From Chloroflexota bacterium (GTDB lineage: Bacteria; Chloroflexota; Anaerolineae; Aggregatilineales; Phototrophicaceae), in NCBI GenBank assembly GCA_026709625.1, contig JAPOSR010000037.1, forward strand, positions 1 to 64,000: DNA of 64,000 nt, read 5' to 3'. The first letter of the stretch is position 1. The number at the start of each line of letters is the position of its first letter. The notes beneath the pieces were generated by a model, which saw nothing but the letters and a program-made list of their open reading frames with translations, made no database searches and was not told the DNA's origin. Below are positions 1 through 9,463 of the stretch, piece by piece. Position numbers and translations under genes: made by a program.

Positions 1-3
1 CAG

Positions 4-660
4 ATGATGACCCTTCGACTGCGCTATATGCGGCAGAATGATATTCATGAAGTCGCCGCCATCGATCGTTTATGTTTCCAGCCAGCCTGGAGTCATGAAT
101 CGTATCGATTCGAATTGAACGAGTCCCGGTCCAGCCACATGGTTGTGCTGGAAAAGCCGTCTGCTGCAAACACAGCGGCGCATGCGGGCTGGCTGAACGA
201 GCTGCGTGGGCGGCTGAATGGCGCTGCGGCAGAAAGGGCTCGCGGCGACATCCTCGGCTATGGCGGCATCTGGAGCATCACCGACGAGGCGCATATCAGC
301 ACAATCGCCACGCATCCGAGCCAGCGCGGGCATGGCTATGGCGAGATCTTGCTGGCGGGCATGGTCGGCAAGGCGCTGCGGCTGGGCGCGGGCTATATCG
401 TGTTGGAAGTGCGCGTCAGCAACCAGGTGGCGCAGAAGCTCTACAGCAAATATGGCTTCAGCCACTTTGGACGGCGGCGGCGCTATTATGCCAGCAATAA
501 CGAAGATGCCTGGGATATGCGCCTGACGCTGGATGGGGCGGCGAGGCAGCGATTCGCGCGGTTGTATGCAGGCTTGCAATCCAGGCACGATCTCGCGGAT
601 GCCTTCAGCAGCGCCAGGCATCCGCGGAGGATAGAGAGTTCTCTATATTTCGCCAACTAG
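4..660 (+). CDS. rimI: RimI-like GNAT N-acetyltransferase
   Basis: A GCN5-family acetyltransferase of 218 aa. The N-terminus (IRxM-like opening, then AAIDRLCFQPAW) and the acetyl-CoA loop RGHGYG at about residues 109-114, followed by LEVRVSNQVAQKLYSKYGF, match RimI, which acetylates the N-terminal alanine of ribosomal protein S18 from acetyl-CoA in the cytoplasm. It is longer than the usual 150 aa because of an insertion (about residues 52-80) and a C-terminal tail. The start could be either of the two adjacent ATGs at 4 and 7. Upstream context is cut off by the window edge, so no ribosome site can be judged. Another protein N-acetyltransferase of the family remains possible. Confidence 0.8.
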   Translation: MMTLRLRYMRQNDIHEVAAIDRLCFQPAWSHESYRFELNESRSSHMVVLEKPSAANTAAHAGWLNELRGRLNGAAAERARGDILGYGGIWSITDEAHISTIATHPSQRGHGYGEILLAGMVGKALRLGAGYIVLEVRVSNQVAQKLYSKYGFSHFGRRRRYYASNNEDAWDMRLTLDGAARQRFARLYAGLQSRHDLADAFSSARHPRRIESSLYFAN

Positions 661-670
661 TGCTGAGGTA

Positions 671-676
671 TATAAT
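671..676 (+). promoter_or_regulatory. Possible -10 element before fic
   Basis: TATAAT sits 40 bases before the Fic start codon, in a short A/T-rich gap. No good -35 hexamer lies at the right distance, so this is only a candidate promoter. Confidence 0.25.
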
Positions 677-715
677 GTATTTTGAAGTGCCAACAGAAAT
701 GAAGGGTAAATAGTT

Positions 716-2086
716 ATGAATAATCTGAAGACACTTAATGGGACGGATTATATGTACTACGAGCGGGAAGAGAGTCGGCTACAAGAACTACACGACCGCG
801 TCATGGCAATGCGGGAAGTAGGCAAACTCAGCCCTGCTAATCTTCGTCGCATTCGAAATTACTTTCGCATCAAAGATATTTACAACTCCAACGCGATAGA
901 AGGCAATCAATTGACCATCGGTGAGACACGCCTGGTCGTTGAAAGCGGGATAACGCTCACAGGTAAGTCTCTACGCGATCAAGCGGAGGCAAAGAACCTT
1001 GGGGAAGTGCTAGACTTTATGGAAGAAATCGTCAGCGCCACCGACCGTGGAATCACGCTGCACGAACTGCGACAAATCCATGCATTAATTCTGAGAGGCA
1101 TTGACGACGATAACGCTGGTGTGTATCGCAAAGGCGAGGTAAAAATTGCTGGCTCAGAATATTACCCTCCTTCCGCTGCGGAAGTCGAATATAAGATGAA
1201 GGAGCTTGGCGACTATATCGCCACAGTAACTAACGAAGACCTTGGTGACAATACACTGCCTATCCTCAGCGCCGCAGCCGTACATGCCTGGCTGGCGCGG
1301 ATTCACCCTTTTGTCGATGGCAATGGACGCAGCTCACGTATCCTCATGAATCTGGTACTCATGCGGCAGGGTTATCCAATCTGCATCATTAACCGCGACG
1401 ACCGCTTACGATATTATGCCGCGTTGGAGGACTCGCAGGTTGGTGATCTGGGACCGCTAATTAGTCTTGTATATGAAAATGTTGAGGAGAGTCTCGAAGA
1501 GTGGGAGAAAGCAGCTGAGGATCAGCGTAAAGAAACGGAGTGGTTGGATACCGTACGCGCAAAATTTGAAGCGCCTATACGTGTAAAAATACACAACGAA
1601 TATGAAGTTTGGCAACGCGCGATGGCGCTCTTCAAGAGCTATTTCAAGCAGACGGTCGACAATCTTAATGAAGGTATGACACTTGGCAATAGCGTGCGGC
1701 TTAACTTTCGCGACTATGGTGATTTGGGATTCGAAAAATATGCGAGCCTTAGTACTGGTGGCTCAGCGAAACGAACATGGTTCTTCGGAATCGAGTTCAG
1801 GCGCGGTGAGCGACGGGCACGATACCTGTTTTTCTTTGGCTATCCGCATCGTGTGCTCCGGAATAGGGTCAAAGTGGGGCTCACTGTCGCCAAAGAAGTG
1901 GATTATTGGTATGAGCCTCTGGAGAGTATTACGAAATCCAATATCCCCAATGTATATCAGATTGGATTTGATATTGAAGAGCAAAACTATGTGACCAGGT
2001 ATTTATCAGATGTACAAATAAGTCAGGCAGAATCAATCGCGCGTAATTTCTTCCGGGAAGTTATCGATCGCGATTTTACAAATTAA
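716..2086 (+). CDS. Fic domain protein (putative AMP transferase) with C-terminal domain of unknown function
   Basis: The protein is 456 aa. The Fic motif HPFVDGNGRSSR is intact at residues 197-208, so the catalytic His and the Mg-binding D/N and R residues are present. Such proteins move AMP (or another nucleotide part) from NTP to a hydroxyl of a target protein. The N-terminal SNAIEG at residues 58-63 fits the (S/T)xxxE(G/N) inhibitory helix of class II Fic proteins, so activity is probably self-restrained. Residues after about 270 do not look like the usual winged-helix tail and I cannot name them. The gene is clearly more A/T-rich than its neighbours, which suggests transfer. It converges on the LysE-like gene. 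Confidence 0.88.
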   Translation: MNNLKTLNGTDYMYYEREESRLQELHDRVMAMREVGKLSPANLRRIRNYFRIKDIYNSNAIEGNQLTIGETRLVVESGITLTGKSLRDQAEAKNLGEVLDFMEEIVSATDRGITLHELRQIHALILRGIDDDNAGVYRKGEVKIAGSEYYPPSAAEVEYKMKELGDYIATVTNEDLGDNTLPILSAAAVHAWLARIHPFVDGNGRSSRILMNLVLMRQGYPICIINRDDRLRYYAALEDSQVGDLGPLISLVYENVEESLEEWEKAAEDQRKETEWLDTVRAKFEAPIRVKIHNEYEVWQRAMALFKSYFKQTVDNLNEGMTLGNSVRLNFRDYGDLGFEKYASLSTGGSAKRTWFFGIEFRRGERRARYLFFFGYPHRVLRNRVKVGLTVAKEVDYWYEPLESITKSNIPNVYQIGFDIEEQNYVTRYLSDVQISQAESIARNFFREVIDRDFTN

Positions 2087-2108
2087 CTACTCCTGCAGCA
2101 GCCCTCTA

Positions 2109-2828
2109 TCACCTGGCAACAGCCCGGCCTCGCACCCAGGCGCGACGCAGCATGTCCAGCGCCAGCAGCGCCAAAGACAACGGCAGTTGACTCTGGCTGG
2201 CTTGCAGCGCGGCGGTGACCAAGCCCGCGCCAAACCACAGCAGCAGCAAGGCCGCCGCCAGGATCATGCCGCGCAGGTAGCGAGCGCCAACCTGGCGCAG
2301 GCGATGAAACAGCCCGATCCAAAGGCAGAGCCCGCCCAGAAAGACGCCATAAAATGCCAGCAGAAAAGCCAGCCCATGCAGGGTCGACGCCTCCAGCGCC
2401 GACAGCAGCAGCGGACCATTGACAGTCGCCCAAAACAGCCATGGCCCCGGACTCAGCAGATTCATCAGCACAGCCGTCAACAAGACCCGAGGCGCGCCTC
2501 TTGAATGGGATGCCTGGTCGGGCGACAGAGTCAACAGCGAGTCGCTTTGCGCCTGCTGGCTTGCCCCCCAGGCGATGCTCAGCAGCAGGCAGCCGCCCGC
2601 GGCCTGAATCAGCTGCAAAGCGGCTGGTGGCAGCTGCCCCAGCACAAAGGTCATCAGCACAATGATGGGCGCATCCGTGAGCAGCGGCGCCAGCACGACC
2701 AACAGCGCCATGCGCGCTCCCCGCGTCAAGATCGTACTGAAAAGGTAAGCCAGCAGCGGACCCGGGATCACCGCGGCGCTCAAGCCCAATCCGATGGCGG
2801 GCAAGACAAAAGCCTGCAGCAGGGACAT
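2109..2828 (-). CDS. LysE/RhtB-family membrane transporter
   Basis: A 239-aa, strongly hydrophobic protein with about six membrane segments. It opens with a LysE-type first helix ending in SAAVIPGPLLAYLF and has the matching second half (LLTAVLMNLLSPGPWLFW), giving the two PGP-type turns of the family, which exports amino acids or related small molecules. I chose the ATG at 2828 because it begins the first helix. An open frame that runs further upstream only reads through the NUDIX gene. It lies 19 bases after the NUDIX stop and is the last gene of the mod-res-solA-NUDIX group on this strand. The substrate is unknown. Confidence 0.75.
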   Translation of the reverse strand: MSLLQAFVLPAIGLGLSAAVIPGPLLAYLFSTILTRGARMALLVVLAPLLTDAPIIVLMTFVLGQLPPAALQLIQAAGGCLLLSIAWGASQQAQSDSLLTLSPDQASHSRGAPRVLLTAVLMNLLSPGPWLFWATVNGPLLLSALEASTLHGLAFLLAFYGVFLGGLCLWIGLFHRLRQVGARYLRGMILAAALLLLWFGAGLVTAALQASQSQLPLSLALLALDMLRRAWVRGRAVAR

Positions 2829-2847
2829 CAGCCACGCTCGCGCACGA

Positions 2848-3459
2848 TTAGTCGAATTCGCTGGACAGGCCGGGCTGGCGATAATGCTGGAACCAGCGGC
2901 GGATCTGCCCGGCGGTAACACGCCCCAGCGACAGCGGCGGGATCTCGGCTTCGCCAAACCAGCCGACCGCGGTGGTTTCGCTGCTGGTTCGCGCTGCGCC
3001 ACCGACCAGTTCGCAGAGGAATGCGACTTTGTAGACGGCATGAAGCAAGGGCGGGTGACGGCGGCGGCGGTCTTCGAGCGCCAGCAATTTGACAGCTTTT
3101 GCCTCGTAGCCGCTTTCTTCACGGATTTCACGCTCGACCGCTTGCGAGGGCGCATCGCCGACATCCGCCCAGCCGCCAGGCAACGTCCATAAACCATCGG
3201 CTGCTTCGCGCACCAGCAAGATCTTGTCATCCCTGAAGACAGCGCCGCGCACATCGACCTTAGGCGTGATATAGCCATCGTCCGCCGCCAGCAGCAAAGC
3301 CACTTCGGCGCTATCGACACGAGCGGACTCTGCCAGCATTTGCGTGGCGATATCCAGCAACGCCCGATAGCGCTCGCTATCATAGTCGTTTTGCGCGTAG
3401 TGCAGTCCCGTCTTGGCGAGCGCGGCGATCTGCTGCGCCCATTCCACCTGTTTGCTCAT
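2848..3459 (-). CDS. NUDIX hydrolase with N-terminal NUDIX-associated domain
   Basis: A 203-aa protein. Residues 1-60 match the helical domain that precedes NUDIX in the ADP-ribose pyrophosphatase-like group. The NUDIX box follows as GWADVGD-x7-REIREESGY, which fits GX5EX7REUXEEXGU except for D in place of the first E. The REx2EE metal-binding core is intact, so hydrolysis of a nucleoside diphosphate linked to another group, such as ADP-ribose or a sugar nucleotide, is likely. The ATG at 3459 is preferred over a GTG three codons upstream. The gene lies 22 bases downstream of solA and just ahead of the LysE-like gene, so it is probably co-transcribed with both. Confidence 0.85.
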   Translation of the reverse strand: MSKQVEWAQQIAALAKTGLHYAQNDYDSERYRALLDIATQMLAESARVDSAEVALLLAADDGYITPKVDVRGAVFRDDKILLVREAADGLWTLPGGWADVGDAPSQAVEREIREESGYEAKAVKLLALEDRRRRHPPLLHAVYKVAFLCELVGGAARTSSETTAVGWFGEAEIPPLSLGRVTAGQIRRWFQHYRQPGLSSEFD

Positions 3460-3481
3460 CGCTGTCACTTGTCGCTGGCGC

Positions 3482-4624
3482 TCAGAGGCGATCCAGGCGA
3501 AACAGAGAGATGTTGTGGGGCGACTCGCCCCGCTGCGCCAAGTCAGCCATGATTTCGCCGACTACGCTGGCCATTTTGAAGCCATGCCCGCTGAAACCAG
3601 CCGCCACCGCAACCTGGGGCGCATCGGGCAGGCAGTCCAGCACGAAATGTTCGTCGGCTGTGTTCGTGAACATGCACACGGCCATGTCCAGCGTGGCTCC
3701 CGCGCCTTCGGGGAAGTAGCGCTCAGCAAAGGTCCGCAGCAAGGCTTCGTCTGCGTCATGCGCGGCGCGATCGACTGTATCGGGATCGCAGATTTCGCCA
3801 CGATGATGATAACGGCCCAGCTTCATGCCCGGCGTGTCACCTCTAGGATTAAACTCGGGCAAGCCATAATAGCGCCCTTCTTCGACCTGCCCATTCCACA
3901 CCGGGAAGCGCGTCAAATCGAACAGGTCGGGTCGCTTGGGCTGCAGCCAGATCAACGTCTGGCGTTCGGGAATGGCTTTGTCGGCCAGCCCAGCCACCAG
4001 CTTCGCCATCCAGGCGCCGCCACAGATAATCAACTTCTCCGCCAGGTAACTGCCATGATCGCTGCGGACGCGGACGCGCTCATCGGGCAAGATATCCCAG
4101 CCCAGCACGCGCTCGCCCGTGTGCAGGCTTGCGCCATGCCGCTGCGCCAATTCCGCATGCGCGACGATGCAGCGTTCGGGGACGAGCAAGCCACCTTGTG
4201 GTTGGTAGAGCGCCATCGTGTCCGCAGGCATCTGGTAGGCGGGGAAGCGGGCGCGCAAGGCACGGCTGTCCAGAGCCTGGTAGGGGAAGTCGTTCGCGAT
4301 GCAACTGTCCAGGCTGCCGCGAAAAACTTCGCTGTCGGCAGGTCCCATATCGATGCTGCCGGTCTGATAAAAAAGCCGCTCGCCAAATTCGCCCTCCAGG
4401 TCTGCCCACAGCGCGTAGGCTCGGCGCAGCAGCGGCACATAGGCCAGATCTTCGTAATAGGCCAAGCGGATGATGCGCGTCAATCCATGCGAAGAGCCAA
4501 ACGTATGCGGGATCGCAAATTGGTCGATGCCGAGGGCTTTTTGACCGCGCTTGGCGAGATGATACAGTGCGGCGCTGCCCATCCCGCCCATGCCGATCAC
4601 GATAGCGTCATAGTGTTCGGTCAT
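3482..4624 (-). CDS. solA: Monomeric sarcosine oxidase / N-methyl amino acid oxidase family flavoenzyme
   Basis: A 380-aa FAD enzyme. The dinucleotide-binding motif GMGGMG is at residues 11-16. Cys317 in AVCMFTNTADEHF sits where the monomeric sarcosine oxidase family binds FAD covalently, and the C-terminal GFSGHGFK flavin motif is present. The family oxidises N-methyl amino acids (sarcosine, N-methyltryptophan) to the amino acid, formaldehyde and H2O2. The start codon overlaps the res stop codon as ATGA at 4621-4624, so its translation is coupled to a restriction gene, an odd pairing for a catabolic enzyme. The exact substrate cannot be read from sequence. Confidence 0.85.
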   Translation of the reverse strand: MTEHYDAIVIGMGGMGSAALYHLAKRGQKALGIDQFAIPHTFGSSHGLTRIIRLAYYEDLAYVPLLRRAYALWADLEGEFGERLFYQTGSIDMGPADSEVFRGSLDSCIANDFPYQALDSRALRARFPAYQMPADTMALYQPQGGLLVPERCIVAHAELAQRHGASLHTGERVLGWDILPDERVRVRSDHGSYLAEKLIICGGAWMAKLVAGLADKAIPERQTLIWLQPKRPDLFDLTRFPVWNGQVEEGRYYGLPEFNPRGDTPGMKLGRYHHRGEICDPDTVDRAAHDADEALLRTFAERYFPEGAGATLDMAVCMFTNTADEHFVLDCLPDAPQVAVAAGFSGHGFKMASVVGEIMADLAQRGESPHNISLFRLDRL

Positions 4625-7241
4625 GGCCGGCGCAGGTTGTGGGTGGATTTGTTAGACATATCTCGGACATCAACTTGTTGGACTGCCGCCATCCGCGCGC
4701 AATCGGCAAAGGCAAGCGGCGTCAACGATTCGAAATCCCCTTGCAACACTTTTACATATCGCCACTCTTGCCCGGTCAATTGCGTGGCTTGCTCCGCCCA
4801 GATTGTCGCCGAACGGTCTTTGTGTTCCACTTCGATATCTTCAAGGCCTTTTGTCTCTAGCAAATAGAAAACGCCGCTTTCGCCAACCACGACAAAATCG
4901 GGGTAATAATGGCGCAAATTGCCGCGCGAATCGGAGTAGGGAATCGAAAAACCAAACTGCAGCGGCAACTTGGCAAATCGCGCGACATCATTCGCGTTAT
5001 CGAGAAATCGCGCGAAGTCCGCTTCAAAATTGCTATCGCAAGCGACCTTGTTAAAATCGTCTTGCGGCATACAGGCGCGATTTGCGACCAGACAAAAGGC
5101 TCGATTGACGATAACCGGCGACCATCTCCTTCTAGGACAGGCGCCTGCGGTTGCGCAAGGTTTTCTCGCAGCGCGTCCAGGAATGCTTGCGCTGTCACCA
5201 GCTGAGACCGCCGCTGGCTGAGCGCCTTCAGGATCTGCGGGCTATCCAATGCGACTTCTTGCCCGAATGCGTAGAACTTCAGAAAGTCGCGGACTTTTGG
5301 AGCAAGCGAGGCGAATTGACTTGGCATCCGCGCCTCTTTCGCGATTATGTCCGTGTAATAGGCGACGACCTCTTGGGATGTTTGCGGGGTCGGGATGGTA
5401 TAGACGCGTTCGAGCAACGTTTCCGAAGTGAGCAGGTCTTTGCCCTGGTAAACGAAACGCTGTTCGGCATCCGCGTTCACTGTGATCGGCAGCGGCGCGC
5501 CATTGTACAGATTGGCAATATCAAGCGCTTCGATTTCGTCTTGCAGGCGGCTCGTTCGCGCCAGGATCGGGCTGAGAGTCGGCAAGACGATATCATACTC
5601 GGCTTTATCCGGCTCGGGCTTGATGACAGTGATAACCAGCCTGTCTTTGCCGATTTGCCAGGTATCGAATTCGTAATCTTCTTCTTTTTCCAATTCCTCG
5701 ACGAAGTTGATGAAAGCTGGATTGCCGATGATGTCAACCCGTTCCTGATAGGCGCTTCGCTGGTTGCGGAACATCAAGCGCAGCCCGCGGCCAATGGTCT
5801 GCTCGGGCAGGATATTGGCTTTCGAGGTATAGGGGCGCAAGCCGACAATCACTGTCACATTCTGCACATCCCAGCCTTCGCGCAGCATCAAGACGCTGAC
5901 GATGGCGTTGATGTTTCTTTCGTCGAGATCGACTTCTTTTGCCGCCTTCCGCGCCGCATCCAAGTCTTTCTTGGGAACCTCGCCCTTTCTGTCTGTATGG
6001 ATAATCAAGGTCTTGTCGCCAGCGAATTCGTCGGGGAATTTCCGCCGCAGATAGGCGCCGATGTCGTCCGCCTCTTTGGTCTTGTTCATCATGATGAAGA
6101 GCAGCGGCGCTTTGCCCGTCTCCGCCAGTTGTTCGCGATATTCCCGCCAGCGCTCGATCCCAGCGATGATGAACGGTTCATACTTAGTAGCGGTATCATC
6201 GCTGGGCATTTCGCCAATGTCGGTGATGCCTTTGACGGGCCGCTTGACGATGTTGTCGCGGATCGCCTGCCTGAGCGGGTAATCGCTGATCGTCCATTCG
6301 AATAGCCGCCCCTTCTGATAGCGAGGCGTCGCCGAAAAATCCAACTGAGCCGACAGCCCGGCCGCATGCCCTTTATGCAAGGCGCGAATCGTTTTGTTCC
6401 AACTGCTCCTTGGGTCGTGGGTGTGGTGCGCCTCGTCATTCAGCACCAGCACGGGCGATCCATCCCGCTCGATAATGCGTTCGCGAAAATCGACTTCTTC
6501 ATCGAGATTGGCTGGCGGCTTGTTGCCCAATACCGCCGTCATACGCTCAGGTTCGTCGTTCTTCCTGCGGTCTTCGCGGTCATAGAGTTGCTGGATATTG
6601 GTCAGGTAGAGCGCGCCTTCGGACGATGCGCGTTCGGCGTCGCCACGCATATAAGCCTGCATATCCCAATATATTTGGAATTCTTTCGGAATGATCGGGT
6701 CATTCTGGAAGATGCGCCCAGCGGCGAAATCACCGCGCAGCCGCTCGAAGACGATGACATTGGGCGCGATCACCAAGAAGGTCTTGGCGTAATCCGCGCT
6801 GTCCTCAAGCACGGCATTGAGATATTGCCAGACGATTGCCAGCGCCATGACTTTGGTTTTGCCGCTGCCAGTCGCCATCTTGACGCAGTAGCGGGCGAAG
6901 AGGTCATAACGGGGAAAGCGGATCACATCAACCAAGTCCGCAGGAATAAATGTTTGATACAGCGAGCTGCGGTCGCGCGTCTTTGCCACCTCGTAGACAT
7001 AAATCAAACTCTCGACAGCTTTTCGCTGGGCGGGATAATACGCGAAAGAATCGCCCGTCCGCAGCTTGTGATCGCTGTGAAACCAGTGGTTCAACAGGGC
7101 GCGCGAAGTCTCTGTGGCGCCGCGATAGTTCTTATCCCGCCAAGCATTGACAGCTTGCGTAATCGCGGGAACAGCTGGCGCAGTCGGACCATGATCTTCC
7201 AGGAAGCTCATCTGCGCCGCATTGGCTTTTTGTCGCGCCAT
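4621..7241 (-). CDS. res: Type III restriction enzyme subunit Res (helicase + endonuclease), frameshifted
   Basis: Res is the ATP-dependent translocase and nuclease of a type III restriction system. It has Walker A ATGSGKT (residues 123-129), DEAH at 269-272, SAT in DFSATPRY and the arginine-finger motif QTIGRGLRL. The reading frame is lost near 5053-5056, where the coding strand reads ATTTTAAC. One more T would give KTIFNKVACDSNFE and join the second part, which holds the endonuclease motif PDF-x12-ETK (YYPDFVVV...LLETKG) and ends at 4621. Without repair the helicase part loses its nuclease. This may be a sequencing error in a T run, a phase-off mutation or decay. It starts 63 bases after mod ends. 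Confidence 0.85.
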
Positions 7242-7251
7242 GTCAAGCCTT

Positions 7252-7290
7252 TCCCCAAACCCCTGCCCCAGAACGAGGGAGGGGCTTAAA
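7252..7290. repeat. G/C-rich palindromic interspersed repeat, copy 1
   Basis: This copy contains CCCCAGAACGAGGGAGGGG and a downstream GGCTTAAACC, in the gap between mod and res. It matches the inverse of the copy at 15619 and the right half of the copy at 33901, so it belongs to one dispersed family. Confidence 0.6.
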
Positions 7291-7304
7291 CCGCGCTACC
7301 CAGC

Positions 7305-9125
7305 CTAAACCACCTTGACACTCAAGGTTTTGGTGGTGTCGTTGCCCAGAATATCGATCGCCTTGACCAAGACGACATAGTCGCCCGGCTCGCTGTAGCG
7401 ATGGTTGGCGCGCAGCAGCAGTGTGCGGTCTTTGCGCGTTCGGTATGTCTGCCACTGGTTGTGAAACGTGTCGTCGCGGTAATCAAAGTCCACCGCCCAA
7501 TAATCAATCCAGTCCGACCAGTGGCGCACCGCTTTCATGACATCGTCCGGCACATCATCGGGCGGGATCATGAAGTCGGTCAGCTCGATGCTCAGTTCAC
7601 GCCGCGCGCATTGATGCGACACCGAAAGCGCCGCCAGCTCGAAGAAGTGAATATCGCCTTGATCGACCGCCTTCTTTTCCAGCACTTCGCGCGGGATGCG
7701 CAGAAAGCGCAGTTTCACACCAGCTTCGCGCGCGGTTTGCTGCGCCGTCTCGTTCATATCCAGAGCGAAATCCCAGCCCAGTACATCGACGCCAGCGGCT
7801 CGCGGACCGTTTGCGCCCGCGCCTATCGCTCGCCGAAACTCGATGGCGGTTTGCCGCACATCGCCAGCCGCGACCGGGCTGTCCACCGAGCCGACATGCA
7901 CCATGCGCCTGCCTTTGCGCCCGTGCAGCCAGGTATAACCTTCGACCAGTTCAGCATGATACAGGTCGAGGATGAACCTGCGATAGCGGCGCGTTTTGTA
8001 GGCGGCTTCCGCGCCAAACTCGGCTTTTTGCCAGCGCTGGCGTTCGTATTTGCCCAGGTTCTGCACGACAAAGGGGCGCACATTGTCGATGCCCAGCAGG
8101 CGCTTGCGAGTGGTGTGCATGGCGAATCGGCCCAGGTCGCAGGCGATCCAACGGCGCTTGAGCTTCTCGGCGACGGCGGGTGCCGTGCCGCTGCCGCAGA
8201 AGCAATCCAGGACGAGGTCGCCTTCGTTGGACGAGGCGCGGATGATGCGTTCGAGCAGGGCTTCGGGTTTTTGTGTGGGGTAGTTTACTCTATCTTTTGA
8301 AGTTCTTCCAACAGCATCTATATTCCAATAATCGCGGCAATTTACCATCGTATAGTAACCCTGCTTGTCGCGATAAAGCTTTATTTCGGTTTTAGAAAAG
8401 ATTATATTTTGATATTCTCCATGTTCGTCAACATGAATCGATTTATTTGCAGAATGTCTCATTTGTCCAGTTAAATATGATCGTTCCTTCTGCGGTGTGA
8501 ATGTATTTTTCTCGTTTATTGTGTAGAATAGTATGACATCGTGCTTTCTAGCAAACGAAGTCTTCGGTGCTCCTCCCGTTCTGTAACACCAAATTACCTC
8601 GTTCCTAAAATTTTCTAGCCCAAATACACTATCCAGAATCGTCTTCACATAATGTGAAACAGTCTCATCGAGATGCACATAAAGGCTGCCCGTCTCGCTA
8701 AGAAGTTCATAAAGAATTATCGCTGCTTCAAAAAACCACTGCAAATATCCATCCAGCCCCTTCCCCCAAGTATCGCGATATGCCTTCTGCTCAATAATGC
8801 TGGCTTGCTTGTCAAACTTATCATCCCCAACCTGCGCCTGGAATGAAAAATCCTGCCCGGTGGCAAACGGCGGGTCGATATAAATCAAATCCACCTTGCC
8901 AGCGAACTCGGGCAACAGCGACGGCAGCACATATTTCTTGTCGCCCCAGATGAGGCGGTTGCGCCATTCTGGGTCTCGGCCCGCCGCGAAGAGGTCGAGC
9001 GTTCGTTGGCGCTGCTGGGCGGATTCGTTGACTGTTTCGACTGTCTGGAAAGGCAGGGACACTCGTAGCGGCGCGACGCGTTTGCCGTCTTTGTCGTATT
9101 TGCCGTCCCATACTAGCTCGACCAT
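7305..9125 (-). CDS. mod: Type III modification methyltransferase (Mod), beta-class adenine methylase
   Basis: A 606-aa DNA methyltransferase that gives the type III system its sequence specificity and methylates adenine using S-adenosylmethionine. Motif IV IDPPF is at about residues 82-86 and the AdoMet motif FCGSGT at about 306-311. That order defines the beta class. The region between them (about residues 140-282, bases 8280-8700) is the target-recognition part and is much richer in A/T than the rest, a sign of domain exchange. The ATG at 9125 is chosen because it opens the conserved start (MVELVWDGKYD), has AAAGG nine bases upstream, and avoids overlap with the divergent antitoxin gene. 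Res follows directly. Confidence 0.9.
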   Translation of the reverse strand: MVELVWDGKYDKDGKRVAPLRVSLPFQTVETVNESAQQRQRTLDLFAAGRDPEWRNRLIWGDKKYVLPSLLPEFAGKVDLIYIDPPFATGQDFSFQAQVGDDKFDKQASIIEQKAYRDTWGKGLDGYLQWFFEAAIILYELLSETGSLYVHLDETVSHYVKTILDSVFGLENFRNEVIWCYRTGGAPKTSFARKHDVILFYTINEKNTFTPQKERSYLTGQMRHSANKSIHVDEHGEYQNIIFSKTEIKLYRDKQGYYTMVNCRDYWNIDAVGRTSKDRVNYPTQKPEALLERIIRASSNEGDLVLDCFCGSGTAPAVAEKLKRRWIACDLGRFAMHTTRKRLLGIDNVRPFVVQNLGKYERQRWQKAEFGAEAAYKTRRYRRFILDLYHAELVEGYTWLHGRKGRRMVHVGSVDSPVAAGDVRQTAIEFRRAIGAGANGPRAAGVDVLGWDFALDMNETAQQTAREAGVKLRFLRIPREVLEKKAVDQGDIHFFELAALSVSHQCARRELSIELTDFMIPPDDVPDDVMKAVRHWSDWIDYWAVDFDYRDDTFHNQWQTYRTRKDRTLLLRANHRYSEPGDYVVLVKAIDILGNDTTKTLSVKVV

Positions 9126-9151
9126 CGCTTGCGCCTTTCGTGTCGGGTCTA

Positions 9152-9182
9152 CCCCCTCGGTCCCCCAAAGCATTGGGGGAGG
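9152..9182. repeat. G/C-rich palindromic interspersed repeat, copy 2
   Basis: Stem TCCCCCAA / TTGGGGGA with a 4-base loop (9161-9180), lying between the divergent mod and antitoxin-1 genes. The core resembles the copy at 55866. Confidence 0.6.
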
Positions 9183-9247
9183 TGGAACTGCGAGAGATTG
9201 GGCTATAGTATAGGCGAAGTTGAGGAACTGGAATGGGGAGGTTTCGT

Positions 9248-9463
9248 ATGGATAAGCGCGCTGAGATGGCGCTACCGCAGCCAGAGGTGAAGACGTCGGA
9301 AGAATCTGTGCCTTTGACACCGAAACAGCGTGAGTTGCTGCGAAGTCTGGAGCGGAGCATGATGCAGGCTGCACGTGGCGAGGGGCGACCCGTGCAAGAA
9401 CTCCTGCGCGAACTGCGAATGAAGCGGGCGGCTGAAGAAAATGCGAATTATCGCGACGCCTGA
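9248..9463 (+). CDS. Antitoxin 1 of tandem RelE-type module
   Basis: A 71-aa protein that precedes and overlaps the toxin gene by 23 bases, the usual order for a type II module. The centre PLTPKQRELLRSLERSMMQAARGEGRP is shared with three more paralogues downstream. I do not recognise a named DNA-binding fold. The conserved (S)MQAARGE-P core followed by a charged helix is probably the toxin-binding part. Start: GGGGAGG ends six bases before the ATG at 9248, while the longer frame from 9233 has no such site. It is divergent from mod. Its role as antitoxin is inferred from position and repetition. Confidence 0.75.
   Translation: MDKRAEMALPQPEVKTSEESVPLTPKQRELLRSLERSMMQAARGEGRPVQELLRELRMKRAAEENANYRDA

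Noticed and set aside
3413..4867. A 484-codon plus-strand open frame across solA
   Set aside because: It runs antisense over two real genes and has no recognisable motif or ribosome site.
5050..5060. Programmed -1 frameshift in res
   Set aside because: The T run would allow a slip, but no clear slippery heptamer, stem-loop or upstream ribosome-like element is seen. A missing base is simpler.
5151..6305. A 384-codon open frame on the plus strand inside res
   Set aside because: It is antisense to the helicase region, and its sequence is the mirror of conserved Res codons with no domain of its own.
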